Positions 35,654 to 49,367 of a stretch of 64,000 nucleotides of DNA are shown here, piece by piece; the stretch's first letter is position 1, and every line of letters begins with the position of its first letter. The stretch is from contig NC_060234.1 in the NCBI RefSeq assembly GCF_021155775.2, positions 34,717,026 to 34,781,025 on the forward strand. Reading direction: 5' to 3'. The translations under genes were made by a program, and so were the position numbers. Below the pieces are notes generated by a model, which made no database searches, was not told the DNA's origin, and was given only the letters and a program-made list of their open reading frames with translations. Source of the stretch: Neodiprion pinetum (lineage: Eukaryota > Arthropoda > Insecta > Hymenoptera > Diprionidae).

Positions 35654-38479
35654 GGCATGAAATGTACCCAACAATGCCGGCACTCTGGGGCATTCTGGCA
35701 CACCGAAACCGTAATTCGATTGCTTGATTAGACACGTGATATCGTGTGTGGAACACCCTGGTTGAGTATAATTTTATGGAAAGGATCATCAATCTGCCAA
35801 TCCTCAATTGCGATAACTACACCTAGTATTTACAGTGCACTCGTTTGTTACGCACCACAAATAAAAGAAACGAAACCTTACATTTGCACCCTATATTTAA
35901 CGAGAACATGAAAAGTGTTCAGACACTGCACGGCTTGGTCTGATCGTGAGGCGTCTCACCGAAACTCACAAAATTTAAATCTGTACGTATAACTACGTAT
36001 AACTACGTATAACTATACGTAGAGTGTGATTTTAACGATGATGGGAAGAAAATTTTCAAGTACTCGGACGAGGCCGTAGTTTGCTCAACGACGTAAAAGT
36101 AAACACGAGATTCCGGAATCGATTGTCCATTATACTGATGAATTGTGAAGTTAAATTTTTCTCACAATTTATGGTAAATGATTTTAAAATGTGTTAATCA
36201 TGAAGGCCTCGGCTTTAAGTCAGTCACTGAAGCTTCACGGACACAAAGTTCATGCCTTTGAATGAATAAAATAAGTGTCGTAGTGCAAAATTGAGGCCAG
36301 GCATTGATAAGCAGCTCGTGAGGAACTTCGATTGATATTAAAGCGAATTATAAATTCTTGAGATGTCTCAAGGTTCCCACTATTTCAACAACGAATTTGG
36401 CTAAATTCAGAAACTACGTGCAGGTTTCACGTAGTTGCGTGCGGTCTTGAAATTATATATACCTATATGCGTATTGAATGCCTACGATAAAACGCGTCGA
36501 AATATATGTACATATAATCACGTCAATTCAACGCTGTACGTCGTTTTGCGTCATCACATTTCATAACGAATTCACGAAGACAGCACAAAATAACGAGTAC
36601 AATATGTTTCGGCCCTGCAAACCACTCAGGATTGTAGCAGTAAAGTCTGACAGGGTAACGAAGTGCCGCATTTCTCTGACACTTTCAATCCATTTTGCAT
36701 GCTTACACTAATTTCTATTATTAGCTCGGAGTAAAGTCTTCTCTAAATTTGCTTTCCTTTAAGGTAAATATCTGCAATTACGTGTCTTACGAATGTCAGA
36801 AATCATGCACAATCATAAATCACTATAGAAATTTAATACGGTTATACGTAGTGAAGCCTTCGGTCAATTTTAGAACTCGTAATCAAAAGTTTGAAAATTA
36901 ATACTGCTTTTACACATTTAGGGGTACTTGAAATTTCTGTGTCCGTGTAATTTCCAAAGGGTTGGTCGTTATTGTTATCTTTCGTAATTCCGTGAAATTT
37001 TTATAACCTTAGTAACGGATTTGCAATCTTTGTTACTTCACTAATTCCTATCAGCTTGTGACATTTCTAATGTCTAATTTAAAAATCTGAGATTAAGCGT
37101 ACGCCGATTCTACCTAGTGGATAAATTAGTTCTTGATAATTCGATTACTGCACCGGCAATTGAAGAACTCCGTTGCTTTCGAATCGTATAAGTGGAAAAA
37201 AGTAATCTAGTATGATACAAGTGTAACTAATAACATACCAAGTGTGTAATGACATAAGGTCGAAAACCCAGCCTTTCTTACCAAAAATTATAAGAAAAAA
37301 GAGAGAGCGGCAAACGGTCGTAATTACCAATTTAATTTTTTTCTATCCAATTGGTAAAAAACTTATCTAAGCGCATAGAAAAATGTACAGCATTATGGTT
37401 TCAAGAACTTCGTAACAAAGTATCCCTACGCACGAAAAGGAAGTCGTAAAAACTATTTCTTTCATCTCTCTTTGCGCAATCGCCAAAATCAACCACGAAA
37501 AGTAAAGACAAATTGAACAGAAAAAAATGTGGAAAAACTGGAATAAAAATATACGAGGCTCGAAGTGCCTCTGGTATTATTCAACATCCCATAATACCAT
37601 GTCTACCGTCTACATATCTCTCTTTTTGTTCGACGCCGTCAGTCCCAGTGCAATCCCCTCCTAAAGAAATTAATGGGTACACGGTTCAGGGATGTCTACT
37701 ATATTACGATGATGATGTCAAGGATAGTCTTTGCTTAGTTAAAGCATCGTTTCATTCTCAGTTGCTGTACGCGAACGAGTCGGTCAGCGTCTCTGCTGCG
37801 ATTATAGGTCTATTTCATGTCTGCGTAACTTGTATGTGAGTGGTTTTTGGTTTCGTTAGTTATCGCTACAAGGAGAAATAATTGGGCCGTAATTCAGGAG
37901 TGAAATTAATAAAGTTACCCACTTCGTTCGACACTTTAATTCACATTGAGAGGTAAGTCAGGTGACTTTGGATTCTACAAGTTTGGTTTAATTGCAATAA
38001 ATCTGTTTTACTCGATTCTCGAGTTTTTGAAAACCGCGGTATTTGGCGAGCACCAATTGTGGTCAGTTTTGCAAGGATACGTTCGGTGGTAAAGAATTTT
38101 AGCTTAGAAACGCAATTTCGTAAACGATTTCGTGGCCACTGGTTCTCAGTTCGTGATCACGTTCTTATTATATGTAGTCCTTTTTTCCCATTCATTTTAT
38201 TTTTGGCAGCGATGAATATCTGATGTACCTCAACATGTATTACACCTCATCTTGTTTGCCGTGACTGCGCAATATTTTTTCACCGATAATTACACAGCGT
38301 TCGAGCCCGTGCATGATATCATCCGTCGATCAAATACGGAAACGCTTCTGTCTTTGTCCAAGTTATACAACACGTCTGAATACATTACTGCGATAGATTC
38401 ATAAAAACTTTATAAAAACTTGATCATCAGGAGATTCGCATAAGTTGAACGAAGATTTCAATCCGTAAAAATTTAAGTC
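35654..38479. other. Spacer between SDR-C and SDR-D
   Basis: No supported exon in about 2.8 kb. AATAAA at 35860-35865 could serve SDR-C. A three-unit 10-bp tandem repeat lies at 35984-36013. A 108-codon open frame at 37513-37839 has no recognisable motif and weak coding character. The SDR-D promoter should lie at the right end. Confidence 0.5.
35984..36013. repeat. Three-copy 10-bp tandem repeat
   Basis: Three perfect copies of TACGTATAAC, followed by a partial TATACGTA. Small and without visible function. Confidence 0.9.
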
Positions 38480-40431
38480 ATGGAGCGTTGGGCGGGTCGA
38501 GTGGCCGTTGTTACGGGAGCTTCTTCAGGGATCGGGGCTTCCATCGCCGAAGCTTTGGCTCGGGAAGGAATGATCGTCGTAGGCTTAGCGAGGAGAAAAA
38601 ATCGCCTCCAGGACACGGCCGAGGCCTTGAGTATCGCGAAAGGGAAGCTGTATCCGGTCCAATGCGACGTTTCGAACGAGCAAGAAATCTTGGATGCCTT
38701 CAGATGGATCAGAGATCATCTCGGAGCAATTGACGTCCTCGTGAACAATGCGGGTGTCGCCCACTTCGCCCATATTATCAGTAAAGAAAACTATTCGATT
38801 CTCCATGCAACAAGAATGAATTTTTAGTATATCCGTTAGGGTGTATCGAAAAGCCACGTTTTTCTAATTTCGACACGGACTAGCGTGGAAAATTTTGGTC
38901 TTGACAGAAAAATAAATCGGTTTCAAGGAAAACATTTTTAAATTTGGAAATTTCTTTAACACAGTCAAATATTCTTGAATATAGTAAGGAGAACAAGAAA
39001 AGTCAATACTGGTATATTTTTTTTTTTTCAATAGATAGCTGTAGGGGAGTGAAACACTAGACCGTGTCGAAATTTGAAAAACGTGGTTTTTCGATATACC
39101 CTAATATCCATCACCCAACGCCTCGGTTTCGATATAATTTTTATAAAATGGCTGCAAAAATCATCGCGTCGAATTTAAATCAACAATAAGATGAAGGACG
39201 CGATGTCTCTCCTAAATTGAGACAAGATTTCTGGCTCTTTTTTTCACTAACGATTTTCGAATGGCCTCATAGGCATTCGCATATACTTGCTGCATGTTAT
39301 AGGAATACCAAATTTCCTCGATTGGCGTGAATATATTTTCAAGGTCTTCTCGTTTAGGCGGAGACACGGAAGGCTTTCGGCGCGTACTGGATGTCAATGT
39401 CTTGGCAGTGGCCATATGCACACGAGAGGCAGTCGCGAATATGCGAGCTCGCCGAGTCGATGGTCATATAATAAACATCAACAGGTAAACGGACGCTTCG
39501 CTATTATCATTATCAGATGCCCGCGAAGCCAGATCAGTATACGTAAAATTCCTCTCCCAGTTTCACGAAATTATCTTACATTTGCAAACAATTCCGACTC
39601 CAGCGTAACCGGACATGCTATTCCGAATCTACCGAATCATCTGAGCCTTTATCCAAGTAGCAAGTACGCATTGACCGCCATGACGGAGGTTGTTCGCCGG
39701 GAGCTAATTTCCGCTAAAACGAACATCAAAGTGACGGTGAGTAGAAAAGCCGAGTGAAAAGCGGAATGTCCGGACATGTTATCTGTTTCACAGTACCGCG
39801 TATCACTCTTGTATTTTTATGCGTCTTAATCAGAGCTGAGATGCTTTTCAGAGTCTTAGTCCTGGACTGGTGAAGACCGAGATCATGGAGGCTGCAGAAT
39901 ATTGCGTGGAAAACACAGGAAGTCCCGATGCTCCGACATTGCAGGCCAAGGACATCTCAGATGCGGTTCTTTACATACTCAGCACACCGCCAAACGTTCA
40001 AGTAAATTTTTGTTTTCGTGGTAGCGATGCTTCCTGAAAAAATGAAAAACACCAGTTAGTCTCTGTGTCTGAGTAGCTTCGAACTACTTCGAACAGCCTT
40101 GAGCCTTTGGCATTGTGGAAACGGTGCCTGTATAACTTCTCTTGGCTAAAGTGCAGGAATTATAGAATTAACTGTGATCGAATCTCGCATCGACGATCAA
40201 CGACAGCAAACGACTTTAAACGATTGCCGCTGACCTTGTGAATACAGCAAATGAATTCCGAAGTTCTCCACGAATCGTGACGTTTCTGTTCATTCCCTGC
40301 TCATTAGCTATTCAGAAATTTATTCTACAAGTACTTGTGAACTTTTGAAGTGCCTTGAAATGCAGGAATGCATATGGGATTTATTTCAGATAACAGAACT
40401 GACCATTCGACCAGTCGGAGAACAACTTTGA
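38480..40431 (+). CDS. SDR-D, farnesol dehydrogenase-like short-chain dehydrogenase/reductase
   Basis: Five exons: 38480-38780, 39358-39484, 39604-39736, 39852-40001 and 40390-40431; phases 1, 2, 0, 0 give 250 aa. It has the same exon plan as SDR-C; exon 1 (301 nt) and exon 2 (127 nt) are identical in length, so the two are probably recent tandem duplicates. Motifs: MERWAGR, TGASSGIG, GLARRKNR (NADP-type Arg pair), NNAG, NINSVTG (catalytic Ser), LYPSSK (Tyr and Lys), SPGLVKTE and a terminal RPVGEQL. Every catalytic position is intact, so an active NADP-dependent enzyme is likely; the substrate is unknown. Intron 1 carries a MITE (separate entry). Confidence 0.92.
38837..39103. mobile_element. 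267-bp MITE with terminal inverted repeats in SDR-D intron 1
   Basis: The left end starts TAGGGTGTATCGAAAA and the right end is its imperfect reverse complement. The inverted repeats extend about 45 bp on each side with few mismatches. The flanks are ATATCCGT (38829-38836) and ATATCCAT (39104-39111), an 8-bp target duplication with one mismatch. There is no coding capacity. An 8-bp duplication with TAGGG-type ends fits a non-autonomous hAT element; that class call is inference. Confidence 0.85.
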
Positions 40432-42050
40432 GTACGATTTGGCAGAGAAGGAAAATTTCTTGGTGGAATTGCGCTGCCGAAAACGCTTCGGTATTTTTGT
40501 TCGCCATTTCCGTCGAGGGAAGACAAGACGAGACAAGACGCCTATCTAACCGTACATAGAACAGTGAAACCTCTGATATTTCCTGCCGTAACGGGAGAAA
40601 ATGTTCGAAGATTGGCGAGTATAACGAAGACTCGGACATTACGTTGGTTTACCTTCTCCCTGCCGGTTTCCAAGTGTAACCATCGTAACCATCGAGCAAG
40701 CAAGCATTAGCTGGTTCACCGCGGGAAATTAAATGTCGCAGATTTAACTGTATCTTTCCATCACGGATGATTATACATACATTACGAAGTTATTACTCTT
40801 AGGTGAAAGGAATCACGTAGTTAAAACCGCGTGTTATAATGTGAATTTAACTACGTTATATTTCATTCTCGTCGACGATAAGAGACTAATTTAGTTCACT
40901 TTGACGAAGATATGTGATGTACGCATAGTTGTGATAATTATTTTTCCATACCGATACAGCGATTGTCAAATCTTTCTTGAAAGCTAATGAAGGTACTAGG
41001 TATGTGTTTTTGTTAAGTTTAGATACATTTTGCAAATAAAATGACTTAATCTTATTCGTAGCCACGAGCTCGACTGTAAAGCTACAAATACTTTTAAAGA
41101 CACCATGTGCTGGGGATACCATTTATTGTCGTCAGTACAGAGATTTGAATTGCTAATGTAAGATTTTGCCTAATCATTTCCTGTGAACGACCTGATAAAA
41201 GCCTGATCGTTATACCCCTGCCTGCATGTTGTAACGCATCACTTCGTAAATTTCCAAACATCGATATTTCGACTCACAGGTCGTGCGATTATCAGGTCAT
41301 TAACTGCGTGCGATCTTCATCAATTAGCGATAAGTAATTATGTTGTAACAAAATCCGTCAAACAACCGTATCGGAGCTGCAAAATTTACTCAAGTTTATC
41401 ACGTAGAATAAATCTACTAGATAAGTGACGTTGAATCTTAGCCTTGAAACTATGCCAGGATCAAGGAGACGGTCGTGAAAACCTGTTTATATAAAATTAC
41501 ACTCACCAAGTTGAGCGTTCGATCATCGTTTGGATCGCTTTTCAATTTGGCACGGATCGTTCCGTCCGCAGTCGGCATTTGGAAGCTGAAAGTGCGAATA
41601 CACCTGGATTAAAAGTCGTGTGTCAATCTCTGGAAAATGTGTAAGCTGTACGTTACGTATTCAGCCTGTGTCAGCAAAATTGTTTGGATCTTTAGCGCGT
41701 CGTAGACAGGGGGCTTTGTGTGATCCGGTTACGGAATAGCGAGCTGAGACTGCTCGAGAGTCTGTCGCTAAGATAAAAACATGACAGTGTATAGTATATT
41801 CTCTCTCTGAACAGACGACGTCCGTCGATAGTCGCCCGACGTATCCTCTGTGGGACCTTCGGGATTCTGCCGAGTAGACGACCTTATCTGAATATTTATT
41901 TCCTTTGTGAATTGAGCCCGGTGGTCAGTTTGGCTTTGGCTTTTAGTGGAATTGGGTTCAATTCGAGGTCCGCAGGATTCGTCACTCCGGTATTCATACG
42001 TAGACGTCGACAGCGTTCTCGCCAATCGGATACCTACTCTGTGCAGGGAC
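40432..42050. other. Spacer between SDR-D and SDR-E
   Basis: No supported exon in 1.6 kb. The right part (41600-42050) is richer in GC than the rest and probably holds the SDR-E promoter and 5' untranslated region. Confidence 0.5.
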
Positions 42051-44539
42051 ATGGAACGATGGGCAGATAAGGTAAGCAGCCGCCACTGGACCCGTTGGTT
42101 CCCATATAACTTACCAGAGCCCCGACGCAGGCCTCCTTAGATGTGGCTTAGAGGTTTCGCAAACTTGCTAAATATTCACCCAGCGTAGGCAGCATCTCCA
42201 AGCTAATTATAAGACCGAAAGCACGATGATTATACCGTTATACACTGCCGTTGTATACAATTCGAATTTGTCGCCTTGAAACTGTACAGCGTAGTCACAC
42301 AACGTAGTTACACTGCACAAACCGTCGTTGTTAGATTCAGGCTTAAACTTTTCATGCAAATACTATGACGGCGTTGACTGACGTTAGGATTTCTAATTAC
42401 AAGTTTTATTTGCCAGAGAATAATTCGACGTGCGCATTTGCGTAAAACTCGCGGCGCAACGCTCTTGTGTAATTCCGTTTCTTGCCTCTTATCTCTCGCT
42501 CGGAGAGCATCGCTGGCGTATCAACTTGAGTCGTGTTTATTACAGCTGGTTCCTTAGCTTGGCACTTGTGACGCTCGAGCCCAGGGACGAATAGAGGTTT
42601 TGGGCCCCGGAAAAAATAATTTTTTAACTTCTGGTCGTGCCGATACTTGAACACGTGTGATAAGTCGTAGAAATCGGCAACGGATCACACTTAACACTCG
42701 TTAGTTCCATTGCTGTGAAAACGACGAGACAGCGTGAGTATATTTTACGAACGAAGGTAATTTCTGCCTCATCAAAGAGTCTGCGGAATCGTTCTATCCG
42801 TACCTGCACGCAGACTTTACACTTTAACATGTGGCTACTTAGAATTCGGTCTTTACTCTGCGAACAAGACGGTTCAAACGACGTTGTTTATGAGGTACGC
42901 GCTTCGCGTCGAACGTGTGGCATAAAAATGCCACTCGCTCCGTTTCCCCTTAGAATATTTTTCGGCAGGGAAATTTGTGTAGATATATGTATACATACTT
43001 TGCTGATGTATTCATACGTACCAGGTACACGATGCTCCTGGGAAATTATATTCCTGAACATACGCACGAAATCACTGAGTAGATTATACGTGTATATCGG
43101 GGGAGGGTTGAGTTTGCGAAACTCGCCTCAGGTGAAATCCTGGCTCATCGAAAACTTGCAGGTAAATATTCACTCAGGAGTTTGCCCAGCCGGTTATAAA
43201 GACGGCTGCACGCACCTCGAAACGCACCATAAGCGTCAGCTGTATTTTGGGGTAAATCACCAGGCAATTACGATGCCGCGTAATTTACGGCCAGAGCCTG
43301 CGATCTGATATATCCGAAAATCGACAATGAAATTGGAATCTTTTGTTCAGGTCGCCGTCGTGACTGGCGCCTCGGCTGGAATCGGTGCAGAAGTCGTAAA
43401 AGCTCTGGTCAAAAAAGGATTCACGGTTGTCGGTCTTGCCAGACGGAAAAATCGCGTTCAAGAACTTGCCACGGAATTGAAAGAAGAACCGGGAAAGTTA
43501 CACGCCTGTGAATGTGACCTCACCAAGGAGGAAGACATCCTCGCGGCCTTTCGTTGGATCAAAGCTCAATGGGGAGGAGTTGATGTGCTCGTAAATAATG
43601 CAGGCGTCTTTAAATTATCCACCCTGACAAGTTAGTGTTGCAGAAATTTCACGCGGTTCCGAGTTCCTCGCGAGTTCGTGTCAAAAGTAAATGTAGTATA
43701 TCAATCGGAAAATGGTTTTAGACGGGCATACCGAGGACTGGAAGCATATCCTGGACATTAACGTTTTGGCGGTTTGCATCTGCACGAGGGAATCCATGCA
43801 GCTGATGGAAGATCGTGAGCATTGTCATGTGATAAATATTTGCAGGTTCGTTGCTTTAGTTTTTGTTATAATTTGTTACTCCTTTTTCTCCTGTATCCTG
43901 GGTATGAAATTGGATCGCGAAAAGGTAAGAGGGACGTTTTAGAATCGAAATATCCTCTGATTCCCGATTTCCTTCGCAGCGTTGCAGGTCATCGGATTCC
44001 GAACTTGGTTCCATCCTTCCTGCACGTCTATCCCGCAAGCAAACACGCTCTTCGAGCTATTTCGGACAGTCTGAGAGCAGAGTGTGCCCGCAATAAGAGG
44101 AGGATCAAAGTCACGGTGAGTTGATTTGCATGCATAAAAAATAGCCCCCAGGCATCCAGTGAACTTGGACTTTTTTTTCTTCTTCTATACGTTTCTTTTT
44201 CTCTCACCCGAAATTCGATCTTGCGGATCGAGGCTTTCGAGTATCTTATGCTCTGACGATTTACCACGCCGGATCTCGAAAACACGTCCAGAAGTATCCA
44301 ATTTACGTACATATAATACATTTCAGAACCTGAGTCCGGGCACCGTGCAGACGGAAATGGCAGCGGGGCTTGGAAATTTGTCTGAAAAATTGACTGAGGA
44401 GGATATGGCGGAGCTTTCTCAACACAAAGTAACTCTTCAGTCGAAAGACATTGCCGACGCAGTGCTCTACGTTTTGGAAACACCCCCGCACGTGGAGATA
44501 CGCGAGTTGATTATAGAGCCGTTGGGGGCAGTTTTGTAA
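42051..44539 (+). CDS. SDR-E, farnesol dehydrogenase-like short-chain dehydrogenase/reductase
   Basis: Five exons: 42051-42071, 43351-43630, 43722-43845, 43980-44115 and 44327-44539; phases 0, 1, 2, 0 give 257 aa. Exon 1 codes for only MERWADK and is split from the Rossmann exon by a 1.28-kb intron. Motifs: TGASAGIG, GLARRKNR (NADP-type Arg pair), NNAG, NICSVAGHRIPN (catalytic Ser), VYPASK (Tyr and Lys), SPGTVQTE. The last two exons of SDR-B, C and D are one exon here, and the end (IEPLGAVL) is longer. An alternative start exists: an ATG at 43327 reads in frame (MKLESFVQ) straight into exon 2. AATAAA at 44790-44795 is a likely polyadenylation signal. Catalytic residues are complete. Confidence 0.92.
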
Positions 44540-47500
44540 ACATGGCGTCGACGAGGATGATTACGTACTTCTTCAAATTGTTGGTACGCCGATACAAGAA
44601 TCTGATTTTATCTCATTTTCACCCCAGGGGGAATGGAACGAATCGTAATGAGTTTTCTTATTTATTCGTACACCTTTGTGATAACAGCTGACATAATCTC
44701 AGCCAGAATATTAATGAGAATGAAAATATATACGGTATTAAGAATAAGATTAGATTATCGATCTCAACTATGTGCTAGGCATGAATCTCAATAAAAGTCT
44801 TCAACTATACGCGGCTAAATAAATGCGTTACATTTTCTAAAAAGGAATATTTAAAAGTTTGCGTAGCAATGAATAATGAAAATCAGCATCGTCCTCGAGA
44901 CGTTTCTCACTTTCAAATGCAGAAACACTCAATATTATAGTACTGATGCAACGGCTTGAAATAATAAATTCACCTGATCAAATGTTCGATTCAAATTCTG
45001 TAATATTACATTTCTTGTTTTCATCAATTTTTATACGAGGGCAGTCCAAATATCAACTGCATTAAAAAACAAGAAACCAGAAATATCTGGAAATTGCATG
45101 TTATTTAGTAGTTTGAACAATAAGTTAGGAAAGTAATTCTGCTCGTTATCAATCGAATTCTAATTTCCTACACTTATCGACTCGTTCAACCGGAACGGTA
45201 TACAAATCGAGTCAGTAATTGTCTAAAACTGGAATTTCCCAGCTTTTTCACACTGTCTAAATAATACATACAAATTCTGCACCCTGATTCAGTTTATTTA
45301 TCAACTCTCACAAGCGTTAGCGACCATCGCAAATCTCCAGTCAAAGTTTGCATAATTTTCGCAATTCAAATTTCGTGTCATATCGCGCGCAAACAAGGCA
45401 GGGTGAGTAGTACACGTTTTCACCGCGACGGGGCGCCACGCGTGTGGAATTCGAGATCCATGGATGGCAACGTTCACGGAGTGGCGGGTATAAACAAAGG
45501 CCGATCGAGTCACATGTGACCGTGTTCATGTCGGGTTGGAAATGCGGAGTGTTTGGCCCCGGATAATTTCACTATTTCAGTTCCCGGCATAATTTTGTTG
45601 TACCGATGTCCAAAGGTCAACAACACGATCACTCTTCAGTACGAATGTAAATTTATACATACACGCACAACTCACGAAATATTTCGAATAACCGTATCTA
45701 GTGTTTGATGATCGCCCGGCTTTCTTCATCGTGTAGTCTTCACCTGTTCTGGATGTCGGAACTCGGATCACGAAGGACAGCACGCACTTCGCACTTATAA
45801 CAACCGAATTGTCACCACCACAAGTATTGACTTAGACATTCTTACCTTTTACAAATGGATGGTATTAGGGAATAACGTCTTGAACCGACATTTAAAAAAA
45901 AAATCGAGGAATTACAAATGCATACAGAGAATGAGACTCGAGTATATTCTATTCGCTTTTCTCCCTACATCGATACTCACGCCAAGTGTAACTTGAATAC
46001 CGTATTTCGTAATAACGACGTATCTACTATACATATGTGTAACTCTCGCGTTTACATCCAACAAATATTTTGAATAACACCAACGAAATTCAAGTTTCAT
46101 AGTTTTTATTGACACAATTATAAGTTAATATCAGCATAAGTTAGACAAATTTATCCAACCACTCCTTAAATTAAAAAGTTCCGTAAAACAACGTTTCTTA
46201 CGCAAAAACAAATCAACTGTTTTTATAATTCGTCAGGATATTTTTTGGGTGTTTTGTCATTTTGTACTCCTTCACTATAGAAAACAACGGTAAATAAAAA
46301 ATAAAAGTTTCGGTGCTAGTTGAGTTTATTGTTGTGGAAGACAAAAATCAATGTAAAAATGTGAACGGAGAAATCTCGGAATTTTCATTTTTGTTGGGTA
46401 AGACGTTATTGCTTAATACCATTTAAATGATTACTGTCTACAGTTGTTGGCATGTTTCGCAATCATTGGTGGTGGGACATTTCGACCATTTTTTGCGTCG
46501 ATTTTATACCGTAGAGACAAAATGTATTAATTTCAATGACTGTGAATGCATGTATATTGTTTATGATGTTCTATAGTTCATGTCGGAATGTCAATTGTTA
46601 GCGACAAAATTTCGATCAATGTTTTTTTTCTGATAGTTGTGTCGAAATATTTTTAAATTTCGGAACGTTATACAAAATACCGAAACAAATTGTTATTGAT
46701 TTAAGGGGTTTTTTCTCCAGCGAAACGCATTGGATAAATTGTTTTTTGAAAATATTAAAATTCGATTAGAAATCATGCAAAGTTTGTGAATTTCAATATC
46801 TTCAAAGCAAATCAGATAGTTTCAGAAACAATTGCTTATTTCATTTGATTGTTTACAATTGTTGATTTTTTAACATCTTGTTTTTAATGCTTATAAAATA
46901 ATCGTTAACAATATTGACTTTCTCAGTAATTTCATTTTCCATTAACAGGTAAGTAATCTTTTCACCTAAACATTATCGCTGTACAATATCTGTTTTAAAA
47001 AACCAATAACCTTGTTATTGGCCAATGAATTGAATTCAGGCCATACGCTAAACTTATTCCTGTATCTCTTCGCACGCTATTTTATTATAGATACCTTGCA
47101 ACTGAAACAGAGTAAATTTCTTTACTTCCATTACCGTCATAATTATGGAATTAGCTTCGGTTATTTTTTAATTATTCGTTCACGTGTATTTCAGCATGAA
47201 TTTTGGATGATAGAGTATTCTTGAGAGAAAGTCGAATGAATAATTGCGCCTCCAATTTATTATTTTGCGATTTTAATTCGGTTACACATCGTAAACGTAC
47301 GTTTGAATATATCTGTGATTATTTTTTATCAACTCTCATAAAGTAAGACGTTTACTGTCATGTATTTTTGCGGTTTTCGACATCGCCTATAATTATAAGT
47401 CATTACTTCACGTCAACCTCGTTGGCTTTACCTTTTAGTTCTAAATTATTGTAAGATAAAACGAAGCCGCTTATCCAATACCATTTCTCTGCCATTCCAA

Positions 47501-49367
47501 ACCCAATTCACACTGTACTTGGTTTAAATAGTATTTGAATATTAATCTCCAACACTCGCAACAGTTATTAGCAAATAACTTTTACTCAAGAGTAAGACGT
47601 TTTTGAAAAACTTGACAAGTTTTCAAAGCTAATCAAACACGTAGCACTATCATTGATACAAGATACCGAAGCAGGAATAATTAAGCAGCTAATTAGCCTG
47701 GAAAAAATATATTTAGTCGCGTTTTAAATTTTTCCAAAAATCAATGAAATCTAAATCACAAACTTGACTCATAAACAAATTCACCGTATCCCAAATAAGT
47801 ATGTGAATGAAGAAAAAGCTGTGGAATTCAAACGTATTGAAATTATATCTTGTAAACGTACGAACGCTTCTCGATTTTGCAACTTCGTTCATGCAAAGCG
47901 TTTTTCAATTCCGCATAATGCATGCAATATACGTGCGTAGAGAGAGACCTATGATATGAAAAATAAGTGCTTTCATACCTATACCTGACTAATTCTATGC
48001 AGCAGCACCGCCTGCAATTAAATTGCATCACTTTAATGGTTGAGCTATAATGCCACGATTTCAATTACAAAACGTGGATAATGACAGGCCGCGGCGGCAA
48101 TGGGTGAAATGTAAAATGACATCTTATTATTTTGTCAATGTTTTTTAGTCGCCCATTCATTGCGAAATAGGAAATTATAACCATGGTTCATGAATACACT
48201 ACATTTTTTCGGTACAACGCTCCTCTTACTTTGCTCCTTTACCTTTTCCCGAATCTATGTAACGATTTGCTCGAGCCACGATTTTTGATACTCTGACGTA
48301 TTTGCCTACAGATGTTATATGTGTACAGTTGAATTAATAACGCGTCACATAACGTTCGATTTACAGTTTTCGAAGTCTACTACTTTTTCTTCTGCTTGTC
48401 CGGCGCGTAGCCTCGATTCCAAAAAAATATCGTCCCAAGACAGTCTTCGCTGTTTCATTTTACCTTTGCATGATTTCGATTCCAGTTGACATTTTTCACT
48501 CTCCAGTGTCTTTGGTTTGAAAAAGTTGTATCGAAAACCCACGGATATTGAACATTTATAAACCAGATATTGCATATCTGTTATTGGATTTTCTTTTCAT
48601 TTTTCTTTTTCACCATACAACTCCTGGGACTATTACTGTATCGAAAATTCAATTTCAACACTGTCATACCACTCTAATGAAATTTGAGGAATTTAATTGG
48701 ACACCGGCCGGATTATCAGGAAATCACTGAGGTGTTTGATCGCTGTTTTACTGTAATGGCTGAGGCATTTTTATACGACTGGCAGACCGGTTAGCTTCAA
48801 TTTTGTTTTACATTCCTGAGCGTTATATCAAAACAAATCCGATCACCATAGATATTGCAAACTCAATGATCATTTGATTGTTTCGTGACTGGAAATTTTA
48901 ATTTACTTTATTTTTACGTACCTATCCGAAGTTTTGATCGATCAAACTTGATCCAAAACTCAAGTTTTCGCTTATTTTACGTTCTGATAATAAAAAAAAT
49001 ATAGATTAGTAGAATTTTGAATCCCGAGTTCGTGCTTTTTGATGGATTACAACCAAGTTTCTTCATTTACTCGCCGAAACTGCAGTATTAGAGTTTTCGA
49101 TCACGCTTGATCGTTCGAAATTTCCGGTGCACTTGTTTTCATATTTTTGCTAACAGCGTCAAGTTTCAACATTGCAATATATGTTAGTATAATACAAGAC
49201 ACGTAGATTCGAGGTTTCTTCGCGTTCGAAGAGCCGGCTTCCAATCATGATAAGAACAGCTTTTTTCGAATACATAATATACCACGAAATAATGAAGTAC
49301 GTAGCATCGAAGCTATCGATCTTCTTGCCGCGTTACGGTACCAATTAATCTTGGATTAGGAGTTTTC

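Noticed and set aside
42715..43308. 197-codon open frame in SDR-E intron 1
   Set aside because: No domain, no homologous paralogue segment, and it lies between two exons that join cleanly. Length is likely chance in GC-richer sequence.
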